From NCBI GenBank assembly GCA_905221615.1, contig CAJNDT010005996.1, positions 293,501 through 357,500 on the forward strand: a DNA stretch of 64,000 nt. Direction: 5' to 3'. Below, in pieces: positions 50,101-59,880 of the stretch (the first letter of the stretch is position 1; each line of letters starts with the position of its first letter). The notes below the pieces were generated by a model. The model made no database searches. It worked only from the letters and a program-made list of their open reading frames with translations, and was not told where the DNA came from. Both the position numbers and the translations under genes were made by a program. Source of the stretch: Symbiodinium sp. CCMP2592 (lineage: Eukaryota; Sar; Dinophyceae; Suessiales; Symbiodiniaceae).

Positions 50101-50209
50101 CTGCTGAAGAATGCTCGGGACTGTTGGCCTGTGTGACTGCATGTCCTGGTGTCCATTGGTGTGGCCAGTGGAAATGCACTTCGAGGGGGTATTTGTCTGT
50201 CTCTGCACC

Positions 50210-50623
50210 TCAAGTCACCAAGAATCGCTGAATATTGTCTCTGATGCCACGCAGAGGCGGTGCACCTTTCACATGTGAAATCTCAGCAAGACCCGGCTGC
50301 CACAATCGAAGCTTGAGGACTGTGGGAGATGAATATGGACCCGCCCCAGTTTTGTAATTTTGCACATCAGGGTAGAACTGCTCATGTTCTGTCGACTCAG
50401 TGAATCCCAAACATGAGGAGCAGTCCAGCAAGAGGCCTCGAAGGGCCGCACCAGGAAGTTCACCCTGCTCTCGAGTTGCAACCTTTCCAGAAAGCCACTC
50501 ACAAACATCTGTGTAAAGAGCACGGCCATCAGGACCTTTGTGGTCAATCTCAGATTTCAACAGTGCCATTGCCTGCTGAAAAAGTGTATGCATAGAAGCA
50601 TGTGCCGCATTGTCCTCTGCCAT
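50210..50623 (-). CDS. Exon of unrecognised protein, possible N-terminus
   Basis: Begins at ATG 50,623 (MAEDNAAHASMHTLFQQAMA), preceded by a CTGCAG acceptor-like site. It runs about 137 codons through an acidic and helical first part, DVCEWLSGKVATREQGEL, a CSSCLGF stretch and a basic end LAEISHVKGAPPLRGIRDNI. A stop follows at 50,210, but a GTGACT after the codons for RFL could be a donor instead. It may continue into the exon at 49,834-50,100. Function unknown. Confidence 0.45.
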   Translation of the reverse strand: MAEDNAAHASMHTLFQQAMALLKSEIDHKGPDGRALYTDVCEWLSGKVATREQGELPGAALRGLLLDCSSCLGFTESTEHEQFYPDVQNYKTGAGPYSSPTVLKLRLWQPGLAEISHVKGAPPLRGIRDNIQRFLVT

Positions 50624-51281
50624 GCTGCCTGCAGGACAGTAGGACTGCCTGCCTGACACTGAGCAAAATGCTCTGCATGACCAAGCAGTTCAAATCAACA
50701 TTGCAGCTTCACTGACTCTGGCAACAAGAAAAATGAAAAGCAGCGCACAGTTTGGCATTGTTGGTCTTTTCACACAGTGTACACCACTTTCACTTCATCC
50801 CAGTGAGACACATGCTGCGCTTGGCCACAATACCTCATCCAAGTAACCACAAGAATTCTGCAACAACTTACTACAGTACACAGGACCTTCAATCATGGTG
50901 AAGTATTTCTAGGGCGCCCTGCCCTGCCTACCAACTGTTGCTATCCAACAGCCAGAGGTCAAGGTTCAGGAAACACAGCCAATTAAAGATCAAATTATTC
51001 TGTACCTAAGCCTCCCATACACAAGACAGCTACAGTCTCTGGACTGTCTGACTGTGAGACCGAGAGGCAAACACAGATTCCCCATGAAAAGTGCTCAGCA
51101 ACTTCATGCCGACACACATGGTCAGACTGCAAACTTCCACACTGTCGTACACAAAGAGCAACAAAACTGCATGGCCCCAGGCTGCAATCAAAGCTGGTAG
51201 CTGACTGTTAGCCTGTGGGACTGCCGGACGGCCCAAAGACCCTGGCCAATCTTCTTACCGACTTTTAGCCTGTGGGACTGC
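50624..51281 (-). other. Intergenic or intron sequence, no exon recognised
   Basis: Unique sequence with GACTGT clusters at 51,037-51,060 and 51,203-51,275 (CTGTGGGACTGC repeated). Confidence 0.4.
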
Positions 51282-52491
51282 TCAAAGACCCTTCTCAATC
51301 TTCCTGTCGTCGAGCTCCTGCTGGAAGAACATCCGAGCATCCTCTGCAGTACGTGTCGGAGTGAAGACAGAGTACCACAGACGCTCATTGGCCTCGCTCC
51401 AGTCACTCTTTTGGATCATCTTGTAAAAGGACATGCGCTTGACGAGCCAAGTCTTCAAGCCTTTGTCAGAGCGCTTTGCTTCTGGACGGCGCCGCCCAGC
51501 AAAGGTGCTCTTCTTCGGCCACGACTTGTGCTGTTTGGAGTCAAGACTGTCATTGTCGGAGTCAGTCTCACCATCATCATCGTCGTCCTTGGCATCCTCG
51601 TCCTTGGCATCCTCGTCCTTGGCAACCTCGTCCTTTGCATCCTTCTTGTTGTGATCATCCCGGGAGTGTGCGACTGCAGGACTGTCGGACTGCAAGCCTG
51701 CATCTGGGGTCTGTGGGGCTGCTGCTGGGCTTTGGAGCTCAGCAGATGTGCCAGAGGATGCAAGTTCGACACTCTCAGCGGCATCGAGCTTTTGCACGGT
51801 TGGGTTTCTCAGATCGGCATCAGGATCTGCACATCGTGCAGCAGGACGCTTGTTCGTGCTCTTTGCTGCCGCCGGCCTCTTCATGGTAGAAGCAGCGCGC
51901 TTCTGAGGCGCAGCCTTGCCCTTGGTCTCTGGAGCTGTCGGACTGTTGGACTGCTTGCCAGAGCCCCCCTTGCCACGGCCTTTGCCACCCTTGCCACCAG
52001 CTTTGCCACCCTGCCACCGCCTTTGCCGCCCTTGCCACGGCCCCCCTTACCATGACGAGCCTGTGCCAAAGCAGCAGCCTGTGCCTTGGCTTCTGCTTTG
52101 ATCTTGTTCCTCTCTTCTCTGGCTGCCGATTTCCGATAATCCACACTCAGGCCATGAGTGGGGTCGGACAGTGGGCCTGCTGTGTCACGAGCAGACTGTG
52201 GGCCTGTGTGACTGTCAGACTGTGGGCCTGTGTGACTGTCAGACTGTGGGGTCAAGCTTGCCCATGGCCTTCAATTTGCTGCTCTCCAGCAGTCAGCTTC
52301 CCATCAAGTTCGACATACAGTTCTTTTTTAGACACCACAGACTTCTTTTGCCCTTCCCGTTCCTTCCTCAGCTCAGCTGGGGACGGGATAGGATCCTGGA
52401 AAAGAGCTTTGCGAGGATTTGGTGAAGGAGTGACGACTGATGAGGAGCTCAAACTTCGCAAGACAGACGGCTGCTCTTCCACTGATGCTTC
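51282..52491 (-). CDS. Charged, lysine/alanine- and Gly-Lys-rich protein, probably multi-exon
   Basis: Three coding-looking segments lie in three different minus-strand frames. (1) 52,491-52,252: Ser-rich then PSPAELRKEREGQKKSVVSK and a Lys/Glu stretch. (2) About 52,150-52,010: SAAREERNKIKAEAKAQAAA leading into Gly-Lys repeats. (3) 52,000-51,282: Gly-Lys repeats, MKRPAAAKSTNKRPAARC, an acidic five-residue repeat (AKDED, 51,586-51,645), then KTWLVKRMSFYKMIQKSDW and a stop. Segments 1 and 2 can be separated by an intron starting with a non-canonical GC (GGCAAGCTTG at about 52,250). Segments 2 and 3 change frame inside the Gly-Lys repeat, by splicing or by a one-base loss. Lys-Arg-Pro-Ala runs are, from memory, common in dinoflagellate proteins. 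Basic and acidic blocks suggest a nuclear or RNA/DNA-associated protein (inference). The plus-strand frames of 214 and 282 codons here are antisense shadows. Confidence 0.5.
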
Positions 52492-52713
52492 CCTGGCTGA
52501 GGGGCACCACATCAGCCATACAACCACCAAACATGGCCGGAAACTACTACAGTGTAGAGAGCTACAGTCAAGGGGAACAAAACTACCAAAAAGTGTCTGT
52601 AGGGGCACCATCACAATGCATCAGAGAGTGGCAGCCAAGTGCAAGAACTGCTTGGCACAGCATCATTGTTGCACATCACAGACAAATCACATAATGCTGC
52701 GCAAGCCAAAATT

Positions 52714-53897
52714 CTATGAGGCCCATGGGTCCGATTCAGAACCACATGTCTCAATGCCAAGCTGGGCAGACTCAGTCTCAAACTGTTTCTGCATCTTGGT
52801 TTTACCAGCTGGTTTCTTAAAAACCTTCATGGCTGTTTTCTTCTGTACAGTCCTCTTTGCTGCATGTTTCTTCTTTACAACTCTCTGTACACGCCTGTGA
52901 GACTGTGGGCCTGTTTCTGGCTCAAACTCGCCCCAAGGATCAGACCCTGCAGCGGACGTTGCCCGCCGGACTGTAGGGATTGTCGGCTGTGGGACTGTAG
53001 GGACTGTAGGGGCTGTAGAGACTGTAGAGACTGCAGGCCTGTTGCAAAACTCCTGCCAGGCCTTGAAGATGGCCTCTCCCATTGCAGCCGGATACAGACC
53101 ACTGCCTTTGAGGTCGTCTTTGCCAGTCTTGGCCACGGTGCCATCTTCAAATTCTTTGGACTTCATGAGTAGAAGATGATCTGAACATGTGCACTGCCGA
53201 ATAGCATTTTTCATCCACTGCCCAGGAGCCATGAACTTGTAGACTTTCTTGTATGTGGGTCTGTCATCCACATATGCACACTCGGCAGATAAAAAATTCA
53301 ACTTGCAATCAGGCACTTCAGACAGTCGCTCAATGTGCCCTTTCAGGAATGAGAACATAGTGGAATTCACCGGGTTCTCAAAGATGATGTGGCGAGTCCC
53401 CTTGCTACACCGAGCGCCAAGAAGACAAAAGACAGTCCTTGGGTTGGCCCCTACACGTATTTCCCAACCAATTGTGACAGACGAGACAAGACATCTCTAT
53501 TGCTTGCAAGTATCTGGCCATCAGGTTTCCTGCTCGGACTTTTGGGTTCTCTAGATCACCAGCAAAATTACCCTTCTTCCTCTTTGTCCAATGAATACAA
53601 GGGAATGAGAACGAGCTGCAGCCCGGTGCCAAACAAAGCAGAGTGCCTGCTTTCCTGAGTCAACAAAACAGACAAAACAGATGAAGAGTGTATCCCTGAT
53701 TCTGGACAGACAAGTCTCAAACGAAGAACCATCTTCACAGCTTGGAAGAAACCATGTGCTGTCAATACATCTGACTGGTGGCTGTTGGTGTAATCAAAAC
53801 TGTCGGCGGCCAGACCTGCACGATGTGCAGCTTTCACAATTGCTGTGGACACACTGAAGATCTCCACGACATCGAGATCACGGGCCTGTTCTGTCAT
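52714..53897 (-). CDS. Cytosine-C5-methyltransferase-like protein, three segments in three frames
   Basis: Read on the minus strand. (1) From ATG 53,897: MTEQARDLDVVEIFSVSTAI, then VKAAHRAGLAADSF to about 53,715. This resembles motif I of C5 methyltransferases (F-x-G-x-G), but the glycines are replaced (FSVST). (2) 53,654-53,513: KAGTLLCLAPGCSSFSFPCI and VRAGNLMA; the APGCSS stretch sits where a catalytic Pro-Cys motif is expected. (3) About 53,440-52,714: RHIIFENPVNSTMFSFLKG (an ENP motif comparable to motif VI), KEFEDGTVAKTGKDDLKG, then LYPAAMGEAIFKAW. A repeat-derived Pro-Thr-Val linker and a Lys-rich tail (VVKKKHAAKRTVQKKTAMK) ending in SDPWAS and a stop follow. The gaps of about 60-75 bp between segments must be spliced out or mark frameshifts. 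The altered motif I argues against normal AdoMet binding. Family assignment is from motif order only; it may be a pseudogene. Confidence 0.5.
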
Positions 53898-53911
53898 TGT
53901 TGGCACTTCCA

Positions 53912-53968
53912 GAATTTCAAGGACTGTCCAGCAAACAATGAATTTCAAGGACTGTCCAGCCAAACAAT
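53912..53968 (+). repeat. Tandem duplication of a 28/29-bp unit
   Basis: GAATTTCAAGGACTGTCCAG plus CAAACAAT (53,912-53,939) is repeated at 53,940-53,968 with one added C. It lies just upstream of the ATG at 53,897 on the minus strand. Confidence 0.9.
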
Positions 53969-54159
53969 GAAATGCTACAAGCAAGAGCCACATCTCGCCG
54001 AAACATGGTTCTCTAAGCTACTTCTCTACGGACAGATGGCCTGCTGGACTGCAAGCCTGCTTCTTGAGCACAGGAGACCAAGAACCATGGTGATGTGCTT
54101 TTCAGACAGATGCTGTAACCACAGTATAGGCCTGCAAATGGTTTTTGTTCACTGTCCGA

Positions 54160-54305
54160 AGTTGATCATCAGCTGCCAGGAGCTACTCAACAGCATTGGT
54201 CTCTGCCGGGCCAGACAGTGAGACTGTCAGGTCGACAGACACATCTCAGCAGCGTTTAAAGCGTACCATCAGGTTCCAGCAACTACTCGGCAGTATTGGA
54301 AGCTG
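54160..54305. repeat. Diverged direct repeat flanking a GACTGT cluster
   Basis: GATCATCAGCTGCCAGGAGC-TACTCAACAGCATTGG (from 54,163) and TACCATCAGGTTCCAGCAAC-TACTCGGCAGTATTGG (from 54,264) align over about 36 bp. Between them lies CAGACAGTGAGACTGTCAGG. Confidence 0.65.
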
Positions 54306-54648
54306 CGCATGTCCTTCTGGCATCATTCTGAAAACACGTGGGGGCCTGGCTCAGAAATGAAAGATGATACACGACATATTTTCGATCCATCATCAAAGCA
54401 TTGAGTGCCTGGGCTGCTCTGGGCAGCATGTACTTGCCAGCACACAAATCTGCCAACATGCCATATGTCTTCAACTGTGCCTCAGTCAGAGGGACCATTG
54501 CATGAACAGCTCGAGGGCTTGAGTCCCTGATGCGAGAAAGACGTTCTGCAGAGGCTACCAGCAAAGGTGGTTGACTGAGAAGCAAGTCCCTGACATACAA
54601 CTTCACACAAATGTAGACAGAATGAGGTTCGACACTCTTATCCAGCAT
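54283..54648 (-). CDS. Exon of unrecognised protein upstream of the methyltransferase-like segments
   Basis: From ATG 54,648 the frame reads MLDKSVEPHSVYICVKLYVR, then LLLSQPPLLVASAERLSRIR, AMVPLTEAQLKTYGMLADLC and ALMMDRKYVVYHLSFL before a stop at 54,283. Composition is protein-like, with even charge and no simple repeat. It may be the first coding exon of the gene that continues at 53,897 or a separate small gene. Its upstream side (54,670 onward) is tandem repeat. Function unknown. Confidence 0.4.
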   Translation of the reverse strand: MLDKSVEPHSVYICVKLYVRDLLLSQPPLLVASAERLSRIRDSSPRAVHAMVPLTEAQLKTYGMLADLCAGKYMLPRAAQALNALMMDRKYVVYHLSFLSQAPTCFQNDARRTCAASNTAE

Positions 54649-54699
54649 GTTCCGGTGCCTCACAGACAAGCAGTCCCTTTAAACTGTAGACCCTACCAT

Positions 54700-55013
54700 A
54701 TCTTGTAAGCGCCCAAAACCTTCAACTCCTAGACCCAAACAAACCCAAAACCCTACGATACCTAGTAAACTCTTGCACCTAAACTCCTAGACCCAAACAA
54801 ACCCAAAACCCTACAATACCTAGTAAACTCTTGCACCTAAACTCCTAGTCCCAAACAAACCCAAAACCCTACGATACCTAGTAAACTCTTGCACCTAAAC
54901 CCCCAGACCCAAACCAAACAAACCCAAAACCTTACCATACCTAATAAACTCTTACACCTAATAAACAAACCCAAAACCCTACAATACCTGCCTAATACAC
55001 TCTTACACCTAGA
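54700..55013. repeat. 58-bp tandem array, about five copies
   Basis: CCCTACRATACCTAGTAAAC recurs at 54,751, 54,809 and 54,867 (58-bp spacing), then with variants at 54,930 and 54,977. Each unit also has CTCTTGCACCTAAACTCCTA and CCCAAACAAACCCAAAA. It borders the minus-strand exon ending at 54,648 on one side and a family A element on the other. Confidence 0.85.
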
Positions 55014-55125
55014 TGGGAGTTTCCGAAAATTAGGGGTAGCTTATTTAGGGGTCCGGGTCCTTATAATAAGGATACTGTTATATTAGGGTACTATACAGGG
55101 ATTCCCTAATTTTCGGAAACTCCCA
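55014..55125. mobile_element. Foldback element, family A copy 3
   Basis: TGGGAGTTTCCGAAAATTAG / CTAATTTTCGGAAACTCCCA ends. It starts exactly where the 58-bp array stops. Core GTCCTTATAATAAGGAT is inverted relative to copies 1 and 2. Confidence 0.85.
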
Positions 55126-55429
55126 ATTACCAAACGAGGGGCCTAGACTCTAAACCCTTACTAAACCTAACACCCCCACCCCCCAACCCCGGCCTTCGCA
55201 GGCCGGGCACAGCGGCTGCCGCCGCACCAGCAGCGCCGATGTGATGTTGATGATGGTGATGATGATGATGGTGAAAGTAATATATCATGAAGGACAATGA
55301 TGATGATGATGATGATTAAATATAACTAGATATTATATGATGACTGAAAGCCCTTGAGCCTGAAAATCTAAGGTCTCAATTAAGTAAACCCCCCAACTTA
55401 AACCCTGGAGTCTTGCTTTAGGGTTTGGG
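55126..55429. repeat. C-rich sequence and GAT trinucleotide repeat
   Basis: GATGAT/GGTGAT units at 55,235-55,320. The rest is degenerate telomere-like words. Confidence 0.6.
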
Positions 55430-56211
55430 GTTTTAGATTTGGGCTCTCGGGTTCAGGTTTTATGTATTAAAGCCCCGATCTTAAACCCTAATGGTCTTAA
55501 ATCCCTGGGGGGTCTTAGCTTTAGGGTTGGAGGCTTTAGGGTATGAGGGTTTTAGGTATTCAAGCCCCCCAACTTAAACCCTAATGGTCTTAAAACCCTG
55601 GAGGTCTTGCTTTAGGGTTAGAAGCTTTAGGGTATTAGGGTTTTAGGTATTAAACCAACCCTAATGGTCTTAAAACCCTGGCGGTTTGGCTGTAGGGTTA
55701 GGGGCTTTAGGGTTTTAGGTATTAAATCCCCCAACTTAAACCCGAACGGTCTTGAAACCCTGAGGGTCTGGCTGTAGGGTTAGGGGCTTTAGGGTTTTAG
55801 GTACTAAAGCCCCCAACTTAAACCGCAATGGTCTTAAAACCCTGGGGGTCTGGCTGTAGGGTTAGGGCTTTAGGGACCGAACCGACACAGAAAGCCCAGG
55901 AACAGGGATGACCATCAGGAAGAAGGTACAGCATGTCATGGCATGGACGGCTGCGGTTCTCACATTAGCAAAAAGGGGTTTAGGCTTTAGTACATAAGTT
56001 TTAGGGTTTGGGGTTTTAGATTTGGGCTTTTATGGGTTAGGGTTTTATGTATTATAGCCCCCAACTTAAACCCTAATGGTCTTAAAACCCTGGGGGTCTG
56101 GCTGTAGGGTTCGGGGCTTTAGGGTTTTAGGTATTAAAGCCCCCAACTTAAACCCTAATGGACTTAAAAACCTTTTGGTTTGGCCTTTAGGGTTTGGGGT
56201 TTTAAGCTTAG
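55430..56211. repeat. About 82-bp tandem array, seven copies, with one interruption
   Basis: ATGGTCTTAAAACCCTGGGG and GGGTTTTAGGTATTAAAGCC recur. ATGGTCTTA starts at 55,491, 55,584, 55,664, about 55,744, 55,828, 56,076 and (as ATGGACTTA) 56,158. An unrelated stretch at 55,877-55,965 interrupts. Each unit has AAACCCT on one side and TAGGGTT on the other, so each monomer can fold back. Confidence 0.85.
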
Positions 56212-56280
56212 AACTGGTATCCTAGTTAGGTTTGCTTGGTATCCTAGTCCTTCTGCCTACTCCTTATACATATATGTATA

Positions 56281-56321
<41 letters not shown>

Positions 56322-56530
56322 GTTTGTGTACTACATACACAGATATGGAGAGAACAGCGGAAGAGAGTGGGAGAGAGCCAAAGAGAAAGATAATTACGAA
56401 GCCCTGCTCTGAGACGCTAAGAACTTTCAGTTCCAGGGTCCTTATTCGGAGCCTCAGGCGCGAGGCGTCCCTCCACGGATGTTTTTCACCCGGATCTCCT
56501 CCGAATCGATGTTGATGGCCTCCACGACTT
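56212..56530. repeat. TA run and unassigned sequence
   Basis: TA units at 56,283-56,313, followed by GAGA/ACAG-rich unique sequence with no gene seen. Confidence 0.7.
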
Positions 56531-56641
56531 ACCCTACGGGTCCATATACCCAAATAGTAGATACTTCGGCCTTGATGTAGTTCCTATATAGGTACTCTGG
56601 GGCTAAAGTCTGTATCATGTGGGTACATGGACCCTTAGGGT
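56531..56641. mobile_element. Foldback element, family D copy 3
   Basis: ACCCTACGGGTCCATATACC / GGGTACATGGACCCTTAGGG ends. Confidence 0.8.
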
Positions 56642-57682
56642 TAGGGCTTCTTGAAGGCACGGGGCCCTCGAAACCTGCAACCCGAAACCCTCTAAGCCGA
56701 TAAATCCTGTAACGGCAAGCCAGAAACTCCATTTTAAATGGGCGCTAGGCGTTATGATTGTTTTAGGTTTCTGTTTTTGTTGTTAATCATAACTATTATT
56801 GTTACTCTTGTTATGCTGCTGGGCATGATGGGCCAAAGAAGAGAACAGCTGCAAGATCTCGCTCACCCCAACCTCACCCTGCCAATCTCTTGTGGTTCGG
56901 GTCTGTGACACGGCACACACATCAGCATTACGAAATTTGGAGAGGGAGGCTGAAAGCTAGACAGCTGACAAAGTAGCGCCTCAGCGAACTTTTCAGCCAC
57001 CAGACGCTTGAATGTGTCCTGCACCGAGCAGCGTTGGGTAGTTCACCCTGGAAAACCTCGTCGGACCCGGCAAAATCCGAAGACCCGGACAAAGCGTGAC
57101 AACATAAACGTGTGAGTCGCAATTGAAAGCAAGCAGCCCTTCACCTTCGCCCAATCCCTGCAAATAAAGGGTGCTGGAAGTCACACCTGCTTTCCAGACG
57201 TTTATCCCACCCTCCTGGTCACCGATCGTGGATTGGCGAAGACCCGCCATGCGCACCTGCCCAGATGGCTTGGAGCCTCCTGGTGATCCCCTAAACCCAC
57301 AACCTCTATACCCCCGCACCCCGTAACCGCGACTCGGAAGGCCACAGCCCAGGTCGTGATTTGGAGCTACGGGGAAGGAATTTGGAAGCAGGATGGCAAT
57401 CTAAAGCCCGGCGAGCGAAGATCGAACCTCAAGCCAAATTGAAACCTTAAGCCCCGAAATAACCTTACCAGGACCCCCAAAAAACCCTGTAATAGAGCCC
57501 TTATGGACCCTAATAGCCGGCATTTAGGGTATATGCCGGGCTAGTTGAGGGGTCTGGTAATGAGTAACTAGCCATATAGTGCACAAGTTTGCGGAATTGC
57601 GCTGCCTTGCCTTTTACGGGTCGAAAGCCGACTTCGTGTTAGAGCCGGATTGCATTGAAGCCCCTCACCCTAAACCTTAATG
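56642..57682. other. No gene seen
   Basis: Opposed minus-strand frames at 56,928-57,319 overlap in two phases without recognisable motif. Confidence 0.4.
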
Positions 57683-57782
57683 TAGGGGCCTCAATAATTT
57701 GAATAGGGTTTGGGGGTCCATTATGCTATAAGCATAAGAAGGAACCCCACAAAAATAGTATACATAATTATTGATGCCCCTA
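57683..57782. mobile_element. Foldback element, family F copy 9
   Basis: TAGGGGCCTCAATAATTTGA / ATAATTATTGATGCCCCTA ends, core GGGTTTGGGGGTCCATTATG. One of the best-preserved F copies. Confidence 0.85.
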
Positions 57783-59280
57783 TATATTAAACCCTAAAGC
57801 CCAGCCGGGCCTTCACGGGCTTGGGCTGATGTTGGTCAAGGAGTGCCATGGCCGCGGCCACCCGGGCGGGCCACTCCTCAGGCGATCCGATTGCTGCGGG
57901 GCCTTGGGACGGCCTTGGGGTTTAGGGCTCAAGATCTGAGAATTTTGGTGTACACAGCGTGAGTTCGAAGTCAAAACCCCCAAGTACTGGAAGAAAGAAA
58001 ACAACGAAACCTTAAGTTCGGGTGGTTTGGACTCCCCCAGGAAGCTGGGATGTGACTGTTGAGTTCGGGATGGAGGTTCGGGGGCTAGGGGGGTATGCAT
58101 GTGTTCACTCTGATATAGTACACTCTGATATAGTACTGGCTTACATGAGCCAGAAGACTATGAGTATGTCGAACCATCCACGAAATTGACGGGCAGCAGG
58201 ATTGTCAATTCCAGCATTCCGAGCAAGCCATCTCAAGCCAGGGACAGCTTGCGCATAGGCAGACCTGAACTCGACAAACAGACCGTTCCGAACCGAACCC
58301 TAACTGCAGAATCGTCAATCATGCGAGCAAAGAAACAACGAACTGCAACTTGCGAACCTCGGCCCCTCAACACACCACGCCGTGCCACCCTGAGCCAAAA
58401 GCAACTGATCAAGTTCTACATGAGTGCTACGAATCAGAAACATGTTCAACAACAGGTTGACAGGAACAACTGAAACCTCAAGCGCTCAACCAATGCCGTA
58501 AACCCTGCAAGCCCTGGAGTCCTTAGCCTTAAGCCCAACATCCCCAGAAATACCTAAAGCCCGAAAGCCAACCAAACCTCTTCAACCTTACGGCCTAAAA
58601 CACAGTAAAGTCCTTTGTCACACCCCTATCAAATCTTCAAAAGACACTTCTCAGGCCCCAGCCCCTAAACCCCCAAATCCCCACCCCGCCAAGAAGGCTC
58701 ACCTCGTCTTCCTCCGATGGCGACTCCTCGGAGCTTTCGAAACCGGAGCCCGCCTCCTGTCGCCAAGCCTGGCTTGCTGCGGGTTGATCGATTTTGCGAA
58801 GAGTTTCGGGTGTAGGGCTTAGGGGTTTCGGGTTTAGATCAATTTCCCCCCCATGCGGGGCGAAATTCGGGGTTCAGGGTTGCTGCATGAGTTTTGGATT
58901 TCTTTGTGGGGTTGATCGTTTCTTTACGTCTGACTGCAGGGCTTCAGGGCTCTGGCTTACAGGACGCTGGGGCTGGTTGCACGGCGCATTGAGGGTCTGG
59001 GCTTTAGGTCTTCAGCGAAAATCTGGAATTCAATACCGTGCCACCCAATTGCCAGTTCGACCATTCAAGGTCTGGTAGCTGCTAACTGCTAATTTTGCTC
59101 GTGCTGCTGCCTGTGCTACTGCTCCCACTGCTGCAAGGTTCGGCTTTGCTGATGCTACCACGGGTCCACAACTGCTTCGACTGCAGCTCTGCCTCGCTAC
59201 CAATACTACGAAGACAACTACTGCTACTGCGGTGGCTGCTGCTTCTCTCAACACACATAATCTAACATCTGTCTATGTGT
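57783..59280. other. No gene seen
   Basis: ACTCTGATATAGTA is repeated in tandem at 58,107-58,136. 58,480-58,690 is degenerate CCCTAAA/CCTGAA-rich sequence. A frame at 58,186-58,473 (plus, 95 codons) has no family likeness. Confidence 0.4.
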
Positions 59281-59307
59281 AAATATATATATATATGCTT
59301 CTATACA

Positions 59308-59343
<36 letters not shown>

Positions 59344-59380
59344 GCATACACACACACACGCACCTATATACATACATAAT
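59281..59380. repeat. TA and CA microsatellites
   Basis: TA runs at 59,283-59,296, 59,307-59,342 and a CA run at 59,350-59,360. Confidence 0.85.
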
Positions 59381-59697
59381 ATATAGTCTGCCCTGAACCC
59401 AAAGCCGCTTAATTAAACTGGTGGAGATCACACGCCTCTTTCTCGGCTTGGAGCCTTTCCACGAGAGGCTCTTCCAGCGGCAGCTGCGGGGGCCAGGGCC
59501 TCGCCGAGGGCTCAAACATTTCAAAAAAGGCGCATGCCGCGCGACTTCTCAGTTGCAAGCCTAGCCATTTTCAAGGTGATCGGCGGGACTCGACTGGCAG
59601 CACAAACACGGAGACTTCAGTGCTGTTGGCCGCAATATCTAAGAATAACAAACTCCTGAAGCCCTAAAGCCCTTCCCAAACCCTGAACCCGAAAACC
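59381..59697. other. No gene seen
   Basis: Unassigned sequence. Confidence 0.4.
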
Positions 59698-59815
59698 ATA
59701 TATATATATATGTATTATAGAGACATAGATCTGTGTACATACGTATATACAAATACATAAACATAGTTATATATATGTATATGTATATATTTATATATAT
59801 GTGTACACATATAGG

Positions 59816-59850
<35 letters not shown>

Positions 59851-59880
59851 CATATATATATATATAGATAGATAGATAGT
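59698..59880. repeat. TA/GATA microsatellite cluster
   Basis: TA runs at 59,698-59,711, 59,768-59,800 and 59,820-59,866, then GATA units to about 59,878. Confidence 0.85.

Larger units (their letters stand above)
47990..54235 (+). repeat. Domain of dispersed, strand-biased GACTGT motifs
   Basis: Clusters of GACTGTGGGACTGC-like words occur at about 48.02, 48.35, 48.84, 49.0, 49.2, 49.8, 51.04, 51.2, 51.67, 51.95, 52.2, 52.97, 53.92 and 54.22 kb. Nearly all read GACTGT on the plus strand, that is ACAGTC in the sense of the minus-strand genes. They fall in apparent introns and also in frame inside exons (Pro-Thr-Val and Gln-Ser-Asp runs). Such clusters are essentially absent from the rest of the window. 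Confidence 0.75.

Noticed and set aside
51411-52055. Plus-strand frame of 214 codons with hydrophobic GILVLGILVLGN run
   Set aside because: It is the antisense of the AKDED acidic repeat of the minus-strand gene.
52052-52900. Plus-strand frame of 282 codons
   Set aside because: It overlaps the better-supported minus-strand segments and consists partly of GACTGT repeat translation (CDCQTVGL units).
47990-54235. CRISPR-like array from the regularly recurring GACTGT words
   Set aside because: Spacing is irregular, units are 6-15 bp and degenerate, they occur inside exons, and the DNA is eukaryotic.
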